DNA from: Dictyocoela muelleri
Lineage: Eukaryota; Microsporidia
DNA length: 11,108 bases
Reading direction: 5' to 3'
Assembly (NCBI GenBank): GCA_016256075.1
Contig: SDVU01000728.1
Coordinates: 1 to 11,108 of the forward strand
The position numbers and the translations under genes were made by a program. The notes under the pieces were generated by a model. The model saw nothing but the letters and a program-made list of their open reading frames with translations, did not search any database and was not told the DNA's origin. Numbering within the stretch: position 1 is the stretch's first letter; each line of letters opens with the position of its first letter. This document shows, one piece after another, positions 1-6,215 of the stretch.

Positions 1-30
1 TTAATGTCATTCCCTCATTATTTATTAAAG

Positions 31-104
31 AGTGACGCCAGCGGGATTCGAACCACGATACTTAAATTTTACATTCAGAGTGTTAACCACTGAGCTATCT
101 GGCC
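31..104 (-). repeat. Degenerate tRNA-derived sequence, SINE-like head
   Basis: Read on the minus strand, this has a perfect RNA polymerase III B box (GGTTCGAATCC, 44-54) and a good A box (TAGCTCAGTGG, 87-97), about 43 bases apart as in real tRNA genes. The sequence after the B box, CCCGCTGGC, also looks like a tRNA 3' half. It does not fold as a tRNA: the acceptor and T stems have several mismatches and the D stem does not close. I therefore read it as a tRNA-derived SINE head or a decayed tRNA gene, not a working tRNA. The bases beyond it (1-30) could be a short tail. Confidence 0.5.
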
Positions 105-106
105 TA

Positions 107-197
107 CCATATTTATATCAGTATGAAACTAACCGAACATTTTTTTCTAATACATCACCAATATAGATATTTTTCACATTTTTTGTAAATTATATAA
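107..197 (+). repeat. Direct repeat, copy 1 (partner at 1001-1097)
   Basis: This stretch runs from CCATATTT through ATACATCAC and AATATAGAT to GTAAATTATATA. It recurs in the same orientation at 1001-1097 with roughly 80% identity and small length differences in the T runs. The two copies are about 0.9 kb apart. Weaker similarity continues past the end of the copy (AGCTTT... then CCTAAAC). Either a local duplication or a repeat family present twice would explain it. Confidence 0.6.
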
Positions 198-1000
198 CCT
201 TCATCGTATATCAGCTTTTTATCGTTGGCCTAAAACTCACAGAAGGAGACTTTTCGTACCGCGTTTTCGGTGAGTTTTGCCGAAAAATCACCGCAAAATT
301 TTTAATAATAAAATATTGCAGCAGAAAATACACGATCATTTATAATAAATATTAATGTCTTTAATAAAAAATAATTAAAAATTTATCTTGGAGATCCTAT
401 ACGTTTTAACAACTAGCGCATATGTATTTATTTTTTTAAGCAAAATTTATATAACCAAAAACCCTTTTTTATGAATGAAACTGGTTATTCAACGACTTAA
501 AAGATCCTCTGATTCATAAATCTTAATTTTTAAAGGCTAAAATTTGTTTCTTATTTCAAATAAGCGGAAAATCATTTGATAAATAAATATACATATCTGT
601 ATTCTAAATATTAATTTTATTTATTTATTTATCACTAAATTTTACGCACATTCAAAATGAGAAAAATATTCTATGCTCTTACCTATTGAGATTTATAAAT
701 CTGATGCTTGCGCTCTCAGTCGTTGTAGAACAAAACTGAATAAGAAAAAACAAAAATTTTAATAAATAATTTTTTATGGTAATTTTTCAGACAGAAAAAT
801 CAAATAAAATATCAGAAATCATTCATTTAATGGTGATTTTTAATATTTTTAGGTTTAAGCTATTTAATAAATAATAATTTAATAAAAAAAATTTTCGGTA
901 GGTTTTCGTGAACTCATTTTTTACACATCCGAAAACTCACCTTTGGAGAGTTTTCGGACTGATTCTTTTCATGCCAATGCGCAGATAAAAAAAATTATGT
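198..1000. other. Noncoding A+T-rich stretch with TTTTCGG hairpins
   Basis: I see no gene here. Two hairpins stand out because they contain rare G+C-rich words. At 264-286 TTTTCGG pairs with CCGAAAA across a 9-base loop; an alternative pairing is CGGTGA (268-273) with TCACCG (288-293). At 929-957 CCGAAAACTC pairs perfectly with GAGTTTTCGG, again with a 9-base loop. The words AAACTCAC and GGAGA(C/G)TTTTCG occur near both (231-256 and 932-956), so the sites are probably diverged copies of one element. A run of ATTT repeats lies near 613-633. Confidence 0.5.
929..957. repeat. Perfect 10-bp inverted repeat (hairpin)
   Basis: CCGAAAACTC (929-938) and GAGTTTTCGG (948-957) are exact reverse complements around the 9-base loop ACCTTTGGA. 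The arms are richer in G+C than the surroundings. No T run directly follows and no gene is adjacent, so a terminator role is not supported. It is more likely part of a decayed repeat element shared with the hairpin at 264-286. Confidence 0.6.
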
Positions 1001-1097
1001 CCATATTTTTATCGGTATGAATCCTATCAGAACAGTTTTTTTCCTGATACATCACTAATATAGATTTTCTTCACATTTTTTTTTTGTAAATTATATA
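1001..1097 (+). repeat. Direct repeat, copy 2 (partner at 107-197)
   Basis: This is the second copy of the repeat that starts CCATATTT and ends GTAAATTATATA. It carries a longer T run before GTAAATTATATA and differs at scattered bases. The TA dinucleotide run at its end is longer than in copy 1. The stretch from here to 1486 holds no gene that I can recognise; it ends in a run of ten G (1477-1486). Confidence 0.6.
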
Positions 1098-1486
1098 TAT
1101 ATATAATGAATTTTTTCTAGAATAAGCTTTATTCGTCGATATAGTACTTATCCTAAACATGAATCTTATAAATGTCATATATATTTTTTGAATTCTGACA
1201 ATAATGTTACAACTGTTATTTCTATCACAACACCTTTATACAATTTAATTTCCATTTTATTTTTTGCAGTCGAATTTTCGCCTTTTTTTATTTTGGTAAA
1301 TATAACGACAATTCGCTTATAGGTGAATTGTCAATATAATTTAAAATGAAATAACTCTTAATAAACATCACAATCAATCGTCTCATTAAACAAATAATTT
1401 TATTTTGTATCTATTAATTACCTAAAGCAATAAAAATATTTAAAATTTTTTTAGCAAATACCTAATGTTTTGCATAGGGGGGGGGG

Positions 1487-1542
1487 TAACAATTTTTTTT
1501 TCAGACTAGGAGGCATGGGCTAAAATAGGTTTTGGAACACTG
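1487..1542 (-). mobile_element. Terminus of a hAT-like DNA transposon
   Basis: Read inward on the minus strand from 1542 the sequence starts CAGTGTTCCAAAACCT, the form typical of hAT-superfamily ends (CAGTGTTTCTCAACC and similar). It agrees at 14 of 16 positions with the terminus at 4531-4546. A T/A run and a homopolymer of ten G follow inside. The body of the element would lie to the left, but no matching CAGTG start is seen between 1 and 1486, so the other end is outside the window or lost. hAT elements make 8-bp target duplications; the outside 8 bases here are TTGTAAAT (1543-1550). The family call rests on the terminal motif alone. Confidence 0.45.
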
Positions 1543-1772
1543 TTGTAAATCATTCATATGGATTTACAATCGAAGATCGAACACATATCAAAAATATTAT
1601 AAATTTATGGTCTTGTATAAAGTCGGAAATAACTCGTGAACATGGTGTTAAGCGGAATGGTGTTATAAGATGGCTAGAAGATTTTAGGTTCGGATGAAGA
1701 AATGTTGATGAGACATCACCTGAAGACGTAAGAAATGTATTCTACGAAATTATTAAACTGGCTTTAAACTAA
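1542..1772 (+). pseudogene. Merlin/ISXO2-type transposase, C-terminal remnant
   Basis: Translated from about 1542 to the TAA at 1770-1772, this reads VNHSYGFT, then THIKNIINLWSCIK, then a tail with REHGVKRN and WLEDFRF. The pattern VNHS..F...TH..NIE.LW..IK followed by HG..R......L.EF matches the C-terminal end of the DDE transposases of the ISXO2/IS1595-Merlin group, including the region of the final catalytic acidic residue; here Ile stands where NIE usually has Glu. An in-frame TGA lies at 1695-1697. No start codon or N-terminal catalytic part is present, because the similarity stops at the hAT-like end at 1542. It is a dead fragment of a cut-and-paste DNA transposon. Merlin elements are known from microsporidia. 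The family call is from memory of the motif. Confidence 0.6.
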
Positions 1773-1904
1773 TTTTTCAAAATATTTGTACATGCTATGA
1801 ATTACGTGGAATCTACGGTCAAATATGAAATTACAATAACCCTCTTGATAGCCATTTAAATTTAAATAGAGAAGCACCAATATTTTAATCATGTAGACAT
1901 ACAA

Positions 1905-2110
1905 CAAATATAAATCGCGTTTTAAAATGAAATTAAAATTAACTTAAAATCAAATATAAATAGACTTAAAATTAACTTAAAATCAAATATAAATCGCGTT
2001 TTAAAATGAAATTAAAATTAACTTAAAATCAAATATAAAATTAAAATTAACTTAAAATCAAATATAAATTAAAATTAACTCAGACTTATAATAAATATAA
2101 AATAAATAGA
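1905..2110. repeat. A+T-rich tandem array downstream of KRR1
   Basis: The unit is built on AAATTAAAATTAACTTAAAA followed by TCAAATATAAA and is repeated with variation. A 56-base block is repeated exactly at 1905-1960 and 1984-2039 (79-base period) and includes the G+C-rich word TCGCGTTTTAAAATG. Partial units continue to about 2110. The array lies beyond the 3' end of KRR1 and has no coding potential. The stretch between the Merlin fragment and this array (1773-1904) shows nothing that I recognise. Confidence 0.75.
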
Positions 2111-2203
2111 TTTAAAATTAAATTAAAGACCATTTAGTTTAAAAACTAACTTAACCCCTTATTTACCTCAAATCTGTTTATTTAATTCATTTTTAAATAA
2201 TAA

Positions 2204-2977
2204 TTATTTTCCTTTGTCTTTAAAATACTCTCCATTCTCAATTAAAAAATCTTCTTTTCTTTTTCTTGGAGGATCAGGGAACAACTTGTTTGATTTATTT
2301 TTATTCTTTTTAAAACTTTTATTTTTCTTTCTCCTCAAACTTTTTTTTATCTTCGGCACATAATCTCTCCAATTAACATCTTTCCCCACAAACTCATTCT
2401 TAATCATCTGTTCTTTAATTTTATAAACAGGATGAATATTCTTCATCACATCCTCAACAATCTCACGAGCCTGTTCAACTTTATCACCAATAATTGCGAC
2501 CGTATGACCATAAACAAACAAGTGACAACTAGTCAACATACGAATCATATCAAGAGTCTTCCCATCAGGACCAATAAGTCTATCTCGTCTTTTTAAAAAT
2601 ATTCTCTTTTTCTTAAGACTTATATCAATTATCAGATGATTTTTACCTTTAAAGACTAATTCCGCATATTTTATATCAACACCACGACAAATTAATGTTA
2701 TAAAGGATTTAACAGTAAATATAGCCAGCGGATCAATTGTAGATGACCGAGTACGAATTAATATTTTATTATCATCTTTACTATCTATTTTATTATCATC
2801 TTTACTATCTATTGATTTATCATCTTTACTATCTATTGATTTATCATTATTATTTATATAAACTTTTATTTTATGTTCAGCACATTTATTTTTTATTTCT
2901 CGTTCGTGGTCAAGAATGTAGGACTTACGAGAGAGCGGATAAAGAATTTCTAAAGAAATTTTTTGAGTGAAATTCAT
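2204..2977 (-). CDS. KRR1: KRR1, small-subunit processome KH-domain protein
   Basis: KRR1 is a nucleolar RNA-binding factor of the small-subunit processome, needed for early 18S rRNA processing and 40S assembly. The 257-residue product shows the family landmarks in order. TRSSTIDPLAIF (77-88) corresponds to TRKTYDPAII in yeast. The KH core has KRRDRLIGPDGKTLDMI (129-145), with the GPDG turn of the RNA-binding loop, then YGHTVAIIG. The signature REIVEDVMKNIHPVYKIKE (171-189) follows, then NWRDYVPK and a lysine-rich stretch. The C-terminus FPDPPRKR...IENGEYF parallels the yeast PFPPAQLPRK...IESGEYF. At residues 45-71 a lysine/aspartate repeat (KSIDSKDD and variants) is inserted in a loop of the N-terminal domain. 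The protein is shorter than I recall the yeast one (about 316 residues). The start at 2977 is directly preceded by CCC (2978-2980). No intron is seen. It diverges from RPB8 across 246 bases. Confidence 0.93.
   Translation of the reverse strand: MNFTQKISLEILYPLSRKSYILDHEREIKNKCAEHKIKVYINNNDKSIDSKDDKSIDSKDDNKIDSKDDNKILIRTRSSTIDPLAIFTVKSFITLICRGVDIKYAELVFKGKNHLIIDISLKKKRIFLKRRDRLIGPDGKTLDMIRMLTSCHLFVYGHTVAIIGDKVEQAREIVEDVMKNIHPVYKIKEQMIKNEFVGKDVNWRDYVPKIKKSLRRKKNKSFKKNKNKSNKLFPDPPRKRKEDFLIENGEYFKDKGK
2762..2850 (-). repeat. 24-bp coding minisatellite inside KRR1
   Basis: The words TTATCATCTTTACTATCTAT and TGATTTATCATC recur with a 24-base period, with shorter variants, in phase with the reading frame. 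They encode KSIDSKDD/NKIDSKDD units. The copies are close to identical at the DNA level, as expected of recent slippage or unequal exchange. The array lies in a loop between the first strands of the N-terminal domain and the conserved TRSSTIDP segment, where yeast KRR1 has only a few residues. Confidence 0.8.
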
Positions 2978-3223
2978 GGGTTGTTGTAAATGAATTAAAA
3001 AATAGTTAAATTTAAAATAGTTAAATTTAAAATAGTTAATGATTAAATAGTTAATGATTAAAAATGATTAAGTATCAAATTAATTATACAATTTAAATTA
3101 ATAATTTTTAATCATTAACTATTTAATCATTAATTCATTTGATACTTAATCATTAACTATTTAATCATTAACCATTAATCATTATTAACATTTTAAATTT
3201 TTAATAGTTAATTTTTATCACCC
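2978..3223. promoter_or_regulatory. Shared bidirectional promoter with long inverted repeat
   Basis: This 246-base spacer separates the start codons of KRR1 and RPB8 and must hold both promoters. CCC lies directly against each ATG (2978-2980 on the minus strand, 3221-3223 on the plus strand), as in the CCC-like signals described for microsporidian genes. The middle is a large inverted repeat. The 29 bases at 3036-3064 are the exact reverse complement of 3105-3133, and the outer block near 3141-3172 is a second, slightly altered inverted copy of the left arm. The repeated words are TTAATGATTAAATAGTTAATGATTAA and GTATCAAAT. Additional TAGTTAAATTTAAAA repeats lie at 3003-3036. No standard TATA box can be singled out in such A+T-rich DNA. 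Confidence 0.65.
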
Positions 3224-3595
3224 ATGGAAATTTTTAAATCACAATTATCAATAATTGGGATAAACATCGATGGTGAAAAGTTTAACAAAACATCACGTGC
3301 ACACATGACTGGAGAAAATATAAAAATAATTCTTGATTATCACAATGAATTATTGAAATTGAAAAATGGCGATAAAGTTGAAATAGCAATTTATAAGGGA
3401 AATAACGATAATGAGGTACCTGAATATTATAATTATGTGATGAATGGACAAATTTTTAAAATTGAAAATGATAAAGATGGTTTTAAAATTATTAATGCAA
3501 GTTTTGGAGGGCTTTGTTTGGTTATGAAGGTAAAGGTAGATGTTGTTGATTTGGAAGAATTTTCGGAAATAATTATTGGTGCTAGAGTTTTGTGA
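3224..3595 (+). CDS. RPB8: RPB8 (RPABC3), shared subunit of RNA polymerases I, II and III
   Basis: RPB8 is a small OB-fold subunit common to the three nuclear RNA polymerases, where it stabilises the assembled enzyme. The 123-residue product shows the family order. The N-terminal IGINIDGEKFNKTSRAHM (11-28) parallels yeast DPEGKKFDRVSRLH. A central strand region with GDKVEIAIYKG (49-59) comes next. The best signature is YVMNGQIFKIEND (71-83), matching YVMYGKVYRIEGD. ASFGGLCLVMK (92-102) follows, matching SYGGLLMRLQG. The acidic loop between strands is shorter than in yeast, which accounts for most of the length difference (about 146 residues in yeast, from memory). The first ATG is directly preceded by CCC, which supports this start. 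There is no intron, and the stop is TGA. It shares an upstream region with KRR1; no gene follows on the same strand before the transposon debris. Confidence 0.93.
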   Translation: MEIFKSQLSIIGINIDGEKFNKTSRAHMTGENIKIILDYHNELLKLKNGDKVEIAIYKGNNDNEVPEYYNYVMNGQIFKIENDKDGFKIINASFGGLCLVMKVKVDVVDLEEFSEIIIGARVL

Positions 3596-3599
3596 GTTT

Positions 3600-3760
3600 A
3601 AGTTTTATTAAAATTTAGTTTTTATAATTTAATTTTTATTATTTAAATTTGTTTTAATAATTTAATTTTTATTATTTTAGTTTTAATAATTTAATTTTTA
3701 TTATTTTAGTTTAGTTTTTTAATTATTTGAATTTTTATTATTTTAATTTAGTTTTTTAAG
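3600..3760. repeat. A+T-rich tandem array downstream of RPB8
   Basis: The unit TTTTAATAATTTAATTTTTATTA with a trailing TTTTAG recurs several times with small changes, at a period of about 29 bases. It starts a few bases after the RPB8 stop codon and so probably includes the transcript end. It parallels the array beyond the 3' end of KRR1 but differs in sequence. Confidence 0.65.
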
Positions 3761-4226
3761 ACTTTTTATAAAAATTTTGGACTTTTTTTAGAAAATTTAT
3801 TTTATTGAAATTTAAAAATTATTTTTTTTTAAATTATTTTGATTAAAATCTTTAAGGTTATTAAAGTTAATCCGTTATTTTGATAATTTTACTTTTTCAG
3901 GTATAATTATTTTCTAAATGTTAATTAAAATTAAAAAAAAATTATGTTAAGTCGTTAATTTGAATTATAACGATTAAATTGAAGTATAAATTAAAGAATT
4001 TTGATAAAATGTATAAATTATTTTTTTATAAAATGTATAAATTACTATGTATATACCATCAAGAACCTCTCGTGTGAATAACATGAAAAAAGATTTTTCA
4101 GATCTTGTCAAAAAATTGATTTAAAATATTTTTTACAGAAGGGGTGACAACAATATATCTAGTGGAGGGTCGACAATTCCGATTTTTAAATTTTTATATT
4201 TGATTTTTTTATTTACAGGGTATTGG
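3761..4226. other. Noncoding A+T-rich stretch, no gene recognised
   Basis: No reading frame of interest and no recognised motif was found. A slightly more complex segment at about 4055-4195 contains GGGGTGACAACAAT and GTGGAGGGTCGACAATTCC, which might belong to a decayed repeat, but I cannot name it. Confidence 0.4.
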
Positions 4227-4338
4227 AATTTTATATCATAAAAAATGTTAATTTTATATCGATAACATTGTGATTTTATATCGACAACATTGCATTTTTA
4301 TATAGACAACATTGAAATTTTAGATAGATAATGTTAGG
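4227..4338. repeat. 22-bp tandem array, about five units
   Basis: Units of the form ATTTTATATCGACAACATTG plus two bases start at 4251, 4273, 4295 and 4317, with a longer, more diverged unit at 4227-4250. The period is 22 bases in the four regular units. On the minus strand each unit reads CAATGTTGTCGATATAAAAT, carrying a TATA-like word. The last unit runs into the palindrome at 4329-4363. Confidence 0.75.
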
Positions 4339-4363
4339 CGACTGTGCTCAGGTGCTAACATTA
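4329..4363. repeat. Palindrome sharing a 13-base word with the LTR start
   Basis: TAATGTTAG (4329-4337) pairs exactly with CTAACATTA (4355-4363) across 17 bases. On the minus strand the segment contains AGTCGCCTAACAT, the same 13 bases found shortly after the start of the left LTR at 5902, and it begins TGTTAG. It may be the start of a diverged solo LTR lying in the minus orientation, with the 22-bp array inside it; no far end or target duplication was found. From 4364 to 4530 I see nothing further that I recognise. Confidence 0.35.
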
Positions 4364-4530
4364 AAATGATAAATATTATTAAATGTTTCATAATGGACTT
4401 ATGAAACCTTATCTTTAAATATGTTTTATCTAAAACTATTTAAAGAAACTTTATTAAATAAATATGGTTGAATTTAATAAACATTCTTTAAACAATTCTA
4501 ACTTGGCTTCCCAGGACGAGAAGCCTAACA

Positions 4531-5788
4531 CAGTGTTTCACAACCTCTGTTGATTTGTGACTATTTTCGCATCCCCCTTCAGACTTTTTTAAAAAATCAT
4601 CACCTCTATCAAATTTGTGTAAGTGTAAATAAAAACATAGACAAAATAAGATAAATTTTTGTAATTTTTTAAAAAAAATTTAAATTTCTAATATCAAAAT
4701 GATTTATAAAGAGACAAAATAATTTACATAATTACTAAACACGTTTGTAATAAAAACATTATCTAAATTTAGGCCATTTCCAAATATAGGTCGGTATAAA
4801 AAAATAGGTCGGTATAAAAAATTTACATATTTATAAACTTTTTTAAAACTTATGACCCCCTTTTTCAAACATATAAAGCCCTTTTCAAACTTATAAACTC
4901 CTTTTTAAACTTTTATCCCATTTCTTTCGGACTTATAGAACCATTTTGCAAGAGTTATAGATTATCCCCAAAAATCCACATCGATTAATTTTTTTTTACC
5001 CTTATATTTTAACAACAAACCCTTATTTTTAACCTTTATTTTCTAAAACTTTTTTTTAATCCTTTTTTTTAACAAAGGTTAAAAATAAGGGTTAAAAATA
5101 TGTTTTAAAAAATAAAGGTTAGAAAATAAGGGTTAAAATATATGGGCTAAAAATAAGTGCAAAAAATAAGGGTTCAAAATAGAGTTCAAAAATAGAGTTT
5201 AAAAATAATTTATCGATGCGAATTTTTGCAGATAATGTATAACACTAGCAAAATGTGTCTTTTTGTCTGAAAGAAATGGATCTATAAGTCCGAAAGAAAT
5301 GGATCTATAAGTACGAAAGAAATGGATATATAAGTCTAAAAATGGTGACTATAAGTACGAAAAAGGGTGTTATAAGTTTGAAAAAAGGGTTTATAAGTTT
5401 AAAAACCCTGTATTTATAAATACTGTAAAATTTTTAAATTTTTTATACCGACATATATTGAGTAATGGCCGGAATTTATTGGTTAATCACATCAATACAT
5501 AATAGAAAAATATTTTTGGTTTTAAGTTTATAAAATCAACAGTTATTTAATGTTATATATTGTATATTTATACCACTTATGGTATTGAATCATTAAATTT
5601 AATTTAAAAAACCTTCATAAATTTGTTTATTTTAAATTTAAATTTTAAAAATAAAAATGTAAAATAGCTTTTTTATCTTGATTTTTCGTTTTAAAAAATT
5701 TTAAAATCACTTTCTTAAAAAATAAACACCCCTTTAAAAAAATAATCGCCACGCCCTGGAAAGATATCGCCCAGTTTGAGAAACGCTG
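4531..5788. mobile_element. Candidate non-autonomous hAT-like DNA element
   Basis: The left end starts CAGTGTTTCACAACCT (4531-4546). The right end read inward on the minus strand from 5788 starts CAGCGTTTCTCAAACT. The two agree at 13 of 16 bases, and both resemble hAT termini. Inside each end is a G+C-richer tract (TTTCGCATCCCCCTT at left; GGCGTGGCGAT on the minus strand at right), also common in hAT ends. No transposase is encoded between them. The outside 8-mers, GCCTAACA and GGTTAATG, match at only four positions, so a target duplication is not shown. The element may be old, or the two ends may come from separate insertions. It encloses the fold-back element at 4772-5470. Confidence 0.4.
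4772..5470. mobile_element. Long fold-back (inverted-repeat) element
   Basis: Nearly the whole segment is an imperfect palindrome. The left arm runs from GGCCATT (4772) to about 5078, and the right arm from about 5082 to AATGGCC (5470). Matching landmarks appear in mirrored order: GTCGGTATAAAAAATTTA; AAACTTATAAAC; CATTTCTTTCGGACTTATAGA; TTTTGC(A/T)AG(A/T)GTTATA; CATCGAT; and AACCCTTATTTTTAACCTTT beside the centre. The arms contain internal repeats: a unit of about 22 bases with CCATTTCTTTCGGACTTATAGAT in the right arm, and AACCCTTATTTTT units near the centre. The right arm is longer because it has more copies. This is the architecture of fold-back transposons or large MITEs. No protein is encoded. 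The flanks are AAATTTA at left and GGAATTTA at right. Confidence 0.75.
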
Positions 5789-5851
5789 GGTTAATGTTTC
5801 AAATAGGCTGATTCGGATATTTAATTTATTGATAGGTGTGAAGTGGTTCTG

Positions 5852-5901
5852 TCCCAAAATAAGAATCCTAAAATGTCGAATTCCCAAAATTTCGAATTCC
5901 T
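5852..5901. repeat. 15-bp tandem array cut by the LTR element
   Basis: About three units of the form TCCCAAAATTTCGAA (5852-5865, 5866-5880, 5882-5896) precede the left LTR, and the start of a fourth (TTCC) directly abuts it. The array does not resume beyond the right LTR. The stretch 5789-5851 between the hAT-like end and this array shows nothing that I recognise. Confidence 0.6.
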
Positions 5902-6197
5902 TGTTCAGGCCAAGTCGCCTAACATCATAGTTATTGAATTTAAATTATTATTTTAATTACAAATTATATTAACTTTAAGTTAAATAAAACTATCATAATT
6001 CATAAAAATTATCAATTAATCAGGCAAGTTTTACCTCCATATTTTCCCTCCAAAAATTGATCAAAACTATAAAAGAAAAATCAAAATGAGACCCATGCCT
6101 TCACGAGGTAAGAATGAAAATTAATTAAATAAAAATTATTTTAAATCAATTTATTTCAATTATCTTCTTGGTGACAATGTCGGTGAAGACCGATACA
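5902..6197 (+). repeat. Left (5') LTR
   Basis: This 296-base copy starts TGTTCAGGCC and ends CCGATACA, giving the standard TG...CA ends. TATAAAAG at 6068-6075 is a good TATA box, so transcription probably starts a few tens of bases downstream, near GAGACCC. Substitution identity with the right LTR is about 98% across aligned bases. Confidence 0.93.
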
Positions 6198-6215
6198 ACT
6201 TGAATTCAAGAGATA
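6198..6215 (+). other. Expected primer-binding region, not a standard site
   Basis: Directly inside the left LTR the sequence is A followed by the perfect 12-base palindrome CTTGAATTCAAG (6199-6210). It lacks the TGG that begins sites paired to a tRNA CCA end. The element may prime from an internal part of a tRNA or by self-priming, as known for some Ty3/gypsy elements, but I could not identify the partner. Confidence 0.4.

Noticed and set aside
31-104. Functional tRNA gene
   Set aside because: A and B boxes are good, but the acceptor, D and T stems carry too many mismatches to fold.
664-735. tRNA-like sequence on the minus strand with CTCAATAGGTAAGAG
   Set aside because: Only a D-arm-like segment is present; there is no B box at the expected distance and the stems do not form.
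2743-2970. Plus-strand reading frame rich in Tyr and Leu over KRR1
   Set aside because: It is the complement of the KRR1 repeat region, its composition comes from that repeat, and KRR1 on the other strand has clear family similarity.
4227-4338. CRISPR array
   Set aside because: The 22-base units are directly adjacent, with no unique spacers, and the genome context is eukaryotic.
5645-5887. Minus-strand reading frame across the right end of the hAT-like element
   Set aside because: It reads through the terminal inverted repeat and A+T-rich flank, resembles no protein that I know, and has no plausible signal before its start.
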